Positions 57,535 to 64,000 of a stretch of DNA of 64,000 bases are shown piece by piece. Under the pieces are notes generated by a model. The model was not told the origin of the DNA, searched no databases, and saw nothing but the letters and a program-made list of their open reading frames with translations. Within the stretch, counting starts at the first letter, position 1; every line of letters begins with the position of its first letter. A program made the translations under genes and the position numbers. Source of the DNA: Symbiodinium sp. CCMP2592 (lineage: Eukaryota > Sar > Dinophyceae > Suessiales > Symbiodiniaceae); contig CAJNDT010003224.1 in NCBI GenBank assembly GCA_905221615.1, positions 690,863-754,862 on the forward strand. Direction: 5' to 3'.

Positions 57535-58765
57535 CTAGTTCCACGAGCCCGGTCCAAGTTCGAGTTTCTTGAGAAACAGTCCGATGCACTGAAAGTCGAT
57601 CGTGTCACCTGAACCAGCGATGTCCGAAAATTTGTCGACTTGGTAAGTATTTCAGTTATACTACAAGGTTTACCAACAAAAATCTTACTGGTTCTGCTGT
57701 TGCACGTCCGTCGGGGCCCTTCGTGATGCAGAAGTACAAGTCCGACGCGTTGTGCGACGACACCGCGTAGTACATGTGGCCCTGCCAGGGAACGGGGACG
57801 GCCACCGGGTAGGCCTCCCAGTCGCGGTTCAGCATCTCGACCATCCACGATTGCGGGTGTCGGGAACCGAACAGCGGGGAATGGAGTCCGGCGGAGAGGG
57901 CGTTGTCTGTCCTGCGCTGGGCCGCCCCGAGTATCTGCTTGAAGCAGAGCCTGGACCGGCAGTGGGTGCTGCGTGTTTAACCACTCACACACACAAGTGC
58001 AAGTACTGGAATGCTTGAATGACTGAGTGCGCTGATGTCATAGCTGAGTGCCACACTCCAACATTTTATCGCCCTGCATGTGTTCGACGAGTATCTGCCA
58101 GCCGTCGTCCTTCCTGCTAGGGAACAATTCAATTATCAGAAACACAAACTATTAAAATCTAGAAGTCTCTCTCACTCACCGTCCGAGGAGTCCGTGTCGC
58201 GAAGGCAGGGGGCCGCTTGTACAGCAGTCCATCGGTTGCAGCAAGCCAAGACCAAAGCCTACGGGATGTGCTCTGTGGAAAATAATCAATGTATTATAAT
58301 ATTATATGGCTTTAAAAGCATGCACCTTCATAGAAACCACGCTACAACCAACATGGGTGTAACGAGCCTGTCCGCCCATTTCTGCTGCGTGTCGTACGGC
58401 GAGTGTTCGGGTACAAAGACAGTCGAGAGCCATTCGGTGCGCCATTCGGGCATCCTGTCGGGTTGTCCAGTGCGGAAATAATATGCCTGCGCAAGGCTCA
58501 GATCGGCGAGGAAGCACTGCAAATCCTCCTGCGAGTCAATGTCCGGCGGAAGGCAGTCCAAACAGTTCGACGGCAGCTGCTCGCAATAATCGAGATTACG
58601 CTGCAGGATGGTACTTGGGTCTTCCATCCCACAGACCGACGCGAGGTAATAGTCCATCGCACGAAAATCGAATATGACCTCGTCCTGCGGGTCGGTGGAA
58701 CGGCGAAGAAAAAACGGGAGTCCATGGGGAAGTCCTGCTCGGTCAGCGGAACCGGAGGACGACAT
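57535..58765 (-). CDS. four-exon gene of an uncharacterised dinoflagellate-type family
   Basis: Exon 1 (58,765-58,341) starts MSSSGSADRAGLPHGLPFFL and includes DFRAMDYYLASVCGMEDPST, SNCLDCLPPDIDSQEDLQCF and YDTQQKWADRLVTPM. Exon 2 (58,272-58,180) reads HPVGFGLGLLQPMDCCTSGP then LPSRHGLLGR, with a strong GTGAGT donor. Exon 3 (57,968-57,689) reads THCRSRLCFKQILGAAQRRT, SAGLHSPLFGSRHPQSWMVE, MLNRDWEAYPVAVPVPWQGH and MYYAVSSHNASDLYFCITKG, with a GTAAGA donor. Exon 4 (57,608-57,535) probably reads DTIDFQCIGLFLKKLELGPG, then SWN and TAG. Junctions 1-2 and 2-3 keep phase; 3-4 does not fit perfectly. I recall close relatives (GLHxP, NRDWEA, MPVPWxG, HNASD) as an expanded family in Symbiodiniaceae. 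Function unknown. A further in-frame ATG lies at 58,852. Confidence 0.75.
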
Positions 58766-58769
58766 GTCC

Positions 58770-60544
58770 GACGAGAAAGAACGAGGAAAGGGAGAGGAAT
58801 GATGATGACAGTGGCAGGTGGCTTGGGCTTTCTGGCAGCGGCATGATAACAATGATTCTGTGTCTAGGCTTCTTTAAAAAACCTAAAGCATCACCAACCA
58901 CGACAGACCATGATGCTTCAGATGAAAGTCTGCCTGACTTGTGCTGCTGCTCCACACTGGCAAGTGCTAGGCTGCCCACGGTGATCTACGTGTGCCCACT
59001 CGAAGTCCAGCGGAGTCACCTTTGTGAGGCCGACGTTAGTACTACATGGGAACCATGGACTCATGATTTGTCCCTAGTCCTTCGGGGTGGTCCTGCGGTG
59101 CCGCTTTTGAACTTCCTAGCTTAAATCATAGTAACTTCGAATGCAAAGTGCACAGAAAAGGAGCTTGGACAGTCCTAGGAACCGACCTTGAACAGTCTGG
59201 TTACAAAACCCAGCATTCTTTACAAGAGGCAAGCTGCTGAGTAGAACCATCGAACTCCGAACGACCGTTGCAATGTGTACTGACGACCCAGGCCTTGTGT
59301 CTAAGTCTTCAAACTGACATGTATAACTATGATTCTAAACTGCATTCAGTCAGCTGCTAACCACCCTTGTCCCAAAGGAACCCCACACCCTGTGTAAACC
59401 CGACAGCTGAAACACAGACTCTGTGTGTGTGTGGGTGTGTGTATGTGTTGTCCTGTGTATGTCCTGCGAGTGCCAACAGCTGTTGCTTAGTGTTGCATGG
59501 GAAACCAGATGAACACAACGTCCCAAATGAAGTCCCCAATCTCAGAAGATGTAAGTAACAAGCGAAGAAACCTGTAAGTAGCATCTCAAGACAAGATGGT
59601 TCCAAAGGCAACCGCTAAAGAAAAGTATAAGTACCAGGAGAACAAACAGGGAATGTGCATTCTCGAGTCCAGTACCATTATACCACTGCACAAGTGCAAG
59701 AACTTACTGTACTTACCCTGTGCCCTGAAGAGAACCATCCTTTAAACCCAAACAAAAAAAGCATGAACAGACCTGAGCTTGCAACGAAGGATTGCGCATG
59801 GAAGACCTGATGCGAGGAAGCTTGAGGGCTTCTCCTCTTTAATATTTTATAATTCTGAGTATTAATATAATATTATTATTGCCTGATGTGAAAACTCCAC
59901 AAAGACTGAGACACCCAATCCAAACCACTTTTTGACTGTCCATGGTTTGAATATCAAAAAGCTCGTAAATTAAATATGAAGACAGACCTTTCCTGAGAGG
60001 GAAGAATAACGATTCTGAAGCCCCCTGTAGACTACTGCAAACTCCATTATCGCAAATCCACCTCTGAGTCTTTGCCATCCGACTTAACATTTACATAGAA
60101 GACATGGACACCACATTTTCCTAGCCGCATGGCATATGAGAAATATGAATTATCTGTGCAGTAACGGCGCGGCAAAACAGCTAACTCCAAACCGTGATAA
60201 ATCTTTCATAAGAGACCACGACCCAACCAGCAACACATGATCGGAGCCGCTCTGAGCACCCAGCTGCGAAGAAAGGGTGGCTTCAAAGCACCTGACGCTG
60301 GCAAACACTGGCATGCTGATACGACTCACTTACTACCTCAGGAAAGCATTCTGCGGCAACGACTGCAGAACCGCACTTTTTCCTGCTGTGTCCGGCGAGT
60401 CGAGAAGTTGGCGAGTCGAGTACCGTGTATCAGACCGACGAATCAGGATATTTCTCTATTCCAGGATGCTGCTATGCGGCCTTCTAAAACATTAATTTAA
60501 TAGTTTGTCCTTCGAGGAACCGTCGAGTCTGATATGCACGGGAA
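58770..60544. other. spacer
   Basis: About 1.8 kb with no supported exon. A GT tract lies near 59,422-59,445. Should include the 5' region of the 58.8 kb gene. Confidence 0.45.
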
Positions 60545-60646
60545 CTACGGGGGACTCCGTCCTCCGGGGGGAGCAGCCGGCTTGCGGATGCAGGCGGGTG
60601 CCTGCTTTGGCGCCGGGGCGGCCTTCGGGATGCTGGGAGTCTTCGC
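60545..60646 (-). CDS. terminal exon, Lys/Pro/Ala-rich
   Basis: After a TTCCAG acceptor the frame reads AKTPSIPKAAPAPKQAPACI then RKPAAPPGGRSPP and TAG. The plus strand over the same DNA has a short ORF with a stop, but the acceptor and the strand of all neighbours favour minus. Probably the last exon of the 61.6-63.9 kb gene. Confidence 0.5.
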   Translation of the reverse strand, partial: AKTPSIPKAAPAPKQAPACIRKPAAPPGGRSPP

Positions 60647-60659
60647 CTGGAATCAGGAC

Positions 60660-61644
60660 ATGTAATGACTAAGCAGGAAATACATGCAACATGTCACCGA
60701 GGCCACCGAGTGCAATCAAGACACAGCTGTGGCTGGTCCGGCGGGTTTAGCGGGAAGTCCTGTGCAGAACAGAAGCAGCCACTCGAAACAATGTCACATG
60801 TGCAAGTAGTTGAAGCTACATATCCCAATGAACGGCGAGCAAAAAACAAATCAACATTCTTGAAGCGAACCTAAGAAACCATGTCTAGCTTATTATAAAG
60901 CATACCGAACCAACGATGCAGGGCCACTGTTTCTGCATACTGGCACTGTGAACTGTGTGAACACCTGCTATTGTTCCGACCGTACACCCCTTCTTTGCTG
61001 GGCTCCATATCCAAGGAAGAAGTGCTGGACACAGGTGTAACTACTGAACTCTAATAAGTGATTAAAACTAACCAAAGAAACCAAGCTTGTGCATGATGTG
61101 GACACAAGAACTGCTGGCTATTTCTTGTGCATCCAGCTAACTAACACGTGTAACAGACTCGGTCCACGATCCACCGAAAAGGCATCGAACACATAGGATA
61201 ATATGCTTTGTTTTGCCACCTGCGGCCCCCGTGTCCCCTCCACCTCGTCCCTGGCACCTCTCTAATCTAATGCTGCTGACGGACATGGGTGCCCTCTGCT
61301 GGAACAGGCCACCCCCTCCAGTACTAGTACTAGTACTAGTACTAGTACTAGTACTAGTACTAGTACTAGTACTAGTACTACTACTACTACTACTACTACG
61401 ACTACTACTGCTACTACTACTACTATGACTCATTAAGATTACGGATGTGCAAGTCCAACATGGTAAGTAAACTACTAAAGTACGATTAGTAAGTACTAAA
61501 GTACTTCTTTTGTTGCCTTACTTGTACTAGAACTACGATGAAGAATGACTAATTGTACTAGTAATAGGACTATAGTAATGCCTTCACAAGAACTTAACAT
61601 AATTCCGAACCCAAACCCACATACGTGAAATCGGCGTGGCACTA
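60660..61644. other. intron/spacer with ACTAGT array
   Basis: No exon seen. An (ACTAGT)n tract followed by (CTA)n lies at 61,319-61,425. Confidence 0.45.
61319..61425. repeat. (AGTACT)n then (CTA)n tract
   Basis: Ten self-complementary AGTACT-type hexamers, then CTA units. The same composition as the 16.2 kb and 49.3 kb arrays. Confidence 0.95.
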
Positions 61645-62605
61645 CTAAGCAATCCCCTGTATTGAATTAATGCCTTCCCCTTGCAGTCCTGCGTCGTGCT
61701 CTTGGACCTGCGAGAGCTGCATGGCCAAGTAGTCCGCCTCGAGTTTCTTGCGCTCCATCTCGATCTCGAGTTGCTTCATGAGGAGTTCCCTCTCGGTCGG
61801 CCCGCGGGGGGGGTCCTGCGAGGGTGACGAGGCCGCCGAGGAGAACTTCACGGCCGTCGTGGCCTGCGAGTGAGTCGGAGTCGGCAAGCCCGAGTGCAGC
61901 TGCTCTTGCTTGGCCGCCTTCGTTTTGGCCTTCGAGATTGGTTGGATAGGCGGTGCAGCGGGTGCAGGGGCGGCGGGTCTGGAAACGGCGGGTGCAGCGG
62001 GTGGGGTCTTCGAGGTTTTGAGAGGTGGGGCCTGCGGCTGTCGGGTGGTAGCGGGTGGTGCTGCCTCAGCTGCGCGTGCTGCCGTGTTTGCCACATAGGC
62101 AGCCCATTCGGGTCGAACTTGGGGTCGAGGCTTCGGCGGGGCCCGCGATCGTGGACCGCCTTCACCGGGGGGATCCAGAACAGTGCCGTGTCCGACCAGT
62201 GGCTTGGCGCCCGGCGTGGACCGGACCCGGGGAGGAGGCCTGTCGGGTGGACTGTACGAGTACAGGTCCTTCGGGGCGCCCGTGGCAGGCTCGTGGTCCG
62301 ACGGGTCGTAGGTGTGGTCGTCGTCGAAGGCGAGAACTCCGGAGTCCGGCGTGTCGTAGCCCTGCTCCCGGAGGTACTTCGTGCGCTTCCGGCGTGCTTC
62401 TGTCTCCAGCGTGTAGTTCTCCTCCGGCCTCAGGTCCGACACGATCGACTGGTACGACGAGCCGCCAGGCAAGTCATCCGAGTGCACGTCGTCCTCCGTT
62501 TTCAAGACGGCCATCTTCTTCCGCTCCTTCACGGGTATGTGCGAGAACGTGTTCTCGATCCGGCGAGACTTGGCGGCCTTGAACACCATGTACTCTTCGT
62601 CATCG
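61645..62605 (-). CDS. Pro/Ala-rich protein with C-terminal coiled coil
   Basis: Begins after a CTCTGAG acceptor with DDDEEYMVFKAAKSRRIENT, then a charged part (VKERKKMAVLKTEDDVHSDD; RRKRTKYLREQGYDTPDSGV), a long Pro/Ala-rich linker (PPATTRQPQAPPLKTSKTPP) and a helix at the end (LLMKQLEIEMERKKLEADYL then AMQLSQVQEHDAG), stop TAG at 61,645. The end looks like a coiled coil; the middle is disordered. Possible upstream exons lie at 62,720-62,790 (SAYFTMNINEKSIAAMHPRR) and 62,860-62,945 (ALVGLAEQSPWGRILAHDIA). The last exon may instead be at 60,545-60,646. Function unknown. Confidence 0.65.
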
Positions 62606-63158
62606 TCTCAGAGCAGAACACATCCGACCGCAAAGGAAGACATGTGAGAGTGACATAGACATGTGCAAATGACAAGAATTCAGCTTGGGCACGTCGCGGG
62701 TGCATGGCGGCAATCGACTTCTCGTTGATGTTCATCGTGAAGTACGCCGAGTGGTTTCTTAAGTCCCCAGATTTGCCCGACGAGGCTTTACCTCAGTCCA
62801 GAACAGTGCTGCACTCAACTGAACTCTGCAAGCAAAGTACGTCTGGCTGCATTCCAGAGCACGCTTCATCTGTCCGGCGATATCGTGTGCGAGAATTCGG
62901 CCCCACGGGGATTGCTCAGCAAGTCCGACCAGCGCCTTATTCATGGGACACAGTGGATGCAATGAAGTCCTTGATCGTGCCTGAACACGAGCTTATTGCT
63001 TAATTAAGTCAGGCAGCGTTCCAAACACCGTCGTCGAGATCGTACGGGTAGTTCATGATTGCCGCCGCAACGGCTGGGTGCTTGTAGAGAAGAACAGCGC
63101 GTGACTCGGGTCAATCAGTCAGTCTCTCATGCAAACCAGGACTACTAAAAAACCAATT

Positions 63159-63988
63159 TCAGTCAATGTAAAGTAGCCAAGACACCCTTTCCCTCGCCAT
63201 CTCCATGCAAAGATCGTCCACCGCTTTTTGCCCTCCTTTTTTGCGGGCCATGTACAAGTGGAACTCGAGCATGTCGACCGCCGTGTAGTCGTCCTGGCAG
63301 GCCTTCGGGGGAGGTGGAGGGTCCTCCTGGTCCAGCGATCTCCCCCGGCGTGTTTTGGCCACCGTGAGGAAGCCGTCGTCGCCAATGCCTGGCAGTGCCA
63401 TCGAGTCGGCCGCCCGGGGGGTGTCGGGGTCCTCGGTGTCGTCGTCGGCCTGTCCTTCGTCGTTGTCATCGTCATCGACCTCAACGTCCACGTATTCCTC
63501 CTCCGCCGGCGGGTCGTCCTCCTGGTCCTCCTGGTCCTGCGGCTCGTCGTCTTCGTCCGGTTCGTCCATGTCGTCCTTCGTGTGGGGAACGACGGTGTCC
63601 TGGTCGGACACAACCTCTGCCCAACGTCCAAGGTCCTGCGCGATCATCTCCGAGTCTGTGTCCTTCTGGTAGCCCTCGTCGTCCGCCTCCTGCATGCCTT
63701 CGGAGAAGGCCGCCGCGGCCTCGGGTACGTCCGGCTCACAAAAGCCGAGCTGCGTGGCCGCCGCGTAGTAAGCGAGTGACCTCCGACGGGGATTTTTGAA
63801 CATGTACTTCGACATGATGATGGCCGTCGAGATGAAGTTGGGTAACGGGTCGTCCTCCTCGCGTTTCTCCACGGGTGGCAAGTGGACCGACCACCACTTG
63901 ATGTCCCAAACGTCCGGGTAGTTGAACGTCGGGAGGAACAGCGGGTGACCCAAGGCAAGTGCCACAAGGGTGGAAAGTCCGGCGGCAC
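63159..63988 (-). CDS. acidic protein, 5' part beyond the window
   Basis: The frame is open to the window edge: GKHRAAGLSTLVALALGHPL, FLPTFNYPDVWDIKWWSVHL, then NFISTAIIMSKYMFKNPRRR, an Asp/Glu-rich middle of about 60 residues (DMDEPDEDDEPQDQEDQEDD) and a C-terminal helix (ACQDDYTAVDMLEFHLYMAR then KKGGQKAVDDLCMEM), stop at 63,159. No family recognised. It is the most upstream gene segment of the co-oriented block and may be the N-terminal part of the Pro/Ala-rich gene. The Asp/Glu codons make a GTC/GTCC-rich plus strand. Confidence 0.65.
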
Positions 63989-64000
63989 GGTGTTTGCCCC

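Noticed and set aside
42436..63988. Reverse transcriptase or integrase next to the methyltransferase
   Set aside because: I looked for YxDD-type and integrase signatures in all long frames and found none, so a retrotransposon is not supported.

Overview
The window looks like nuclear DNA of a dinoflagellate, most likely a member or relative of the Symbiodiniaceae. This rests on four things seen or recalled. (1) Every gene I can support lies on the minus strand across more than 60 kb, as in dinoflagellate unidirectional gene blocks. (2) Genes are cut into small exons by short introns. Most are GT-AG, at least one is GC-AG, and several junctions keep phase exactly. (3) Several proteins resemble uncharacterised families I recall from Symbiodiniaceae and Polarella gene sets; no search was possible. 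(4) Interstitial TTTAGGG/CCCTAAA-like sequence, the alveolate/plant telomere unit, fills the left part. No rRNA, tRNA, bacterial operon or CRISPR array was seen.

Layout, in minus-strand transcription order. 63,988-60,545: an acidic protein running off the window edge, a Pro/Ala-rich protein and a Lys/Pro-rich terminal exon. 58,765-57,535: a four-exon gene with two phase-consistent junctions. 55,589-54,670: a Lys-rich gene with an apparent frame break. 54,181-48,206: a large multi-exon gene with a TDQ...DPxHRxxND...GPW signature, possibly transposase-like. 47,701-45,737: an HMG-box-like domain fused to a protein kinase. 44,716-42,436: a two-exon C5 cytosine DNA methyltransferase with motifs I, IV, VI, VIII, IX and X. 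42-39.5 kb: a nested 11-bp/about 240-bp satellite that also marks the compositional boundary of the window. 39.5-27 kb: sparse exon candidates, one long membrane-protein exon and five small foldback elements of three families. 26.6-23.4 kb: gene A, ending in a P/E/S/T repeat region. 21.2-19.3 kb: gene A', with an RG-rich exon. 18.8-16.9 kb: gene B, a signal-peptide-like N-terminus joined to a C5-methyltransferase-like fold of a dinoflagellate family. 14.0-3.8 kb: many small exons of one or more genes (region C), including a QNDPNQ-repeat exon. 3.8-0 kb: spacer with a diverged tandem duplication.

The left 39 kb has introns and spacers built of degenerate telomere-like sequence, AT microsatellites and MITE-like elements. 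The right 22 kb has almost none of these, but has long TAG/ACTAGT tracts and a strong coding-strand excess of GGAC. How the genes work together cannot be read from sequence. The right block combines a DNA methyltransferase, an HMG-kinase fusion and a possible DDE-type protein, so a large mobile element is worth testing, but dinoflagellate gene blocks are co-oriented anyway. Exon limits marked approximate were set by eye from reading-frame quality and splice sites.
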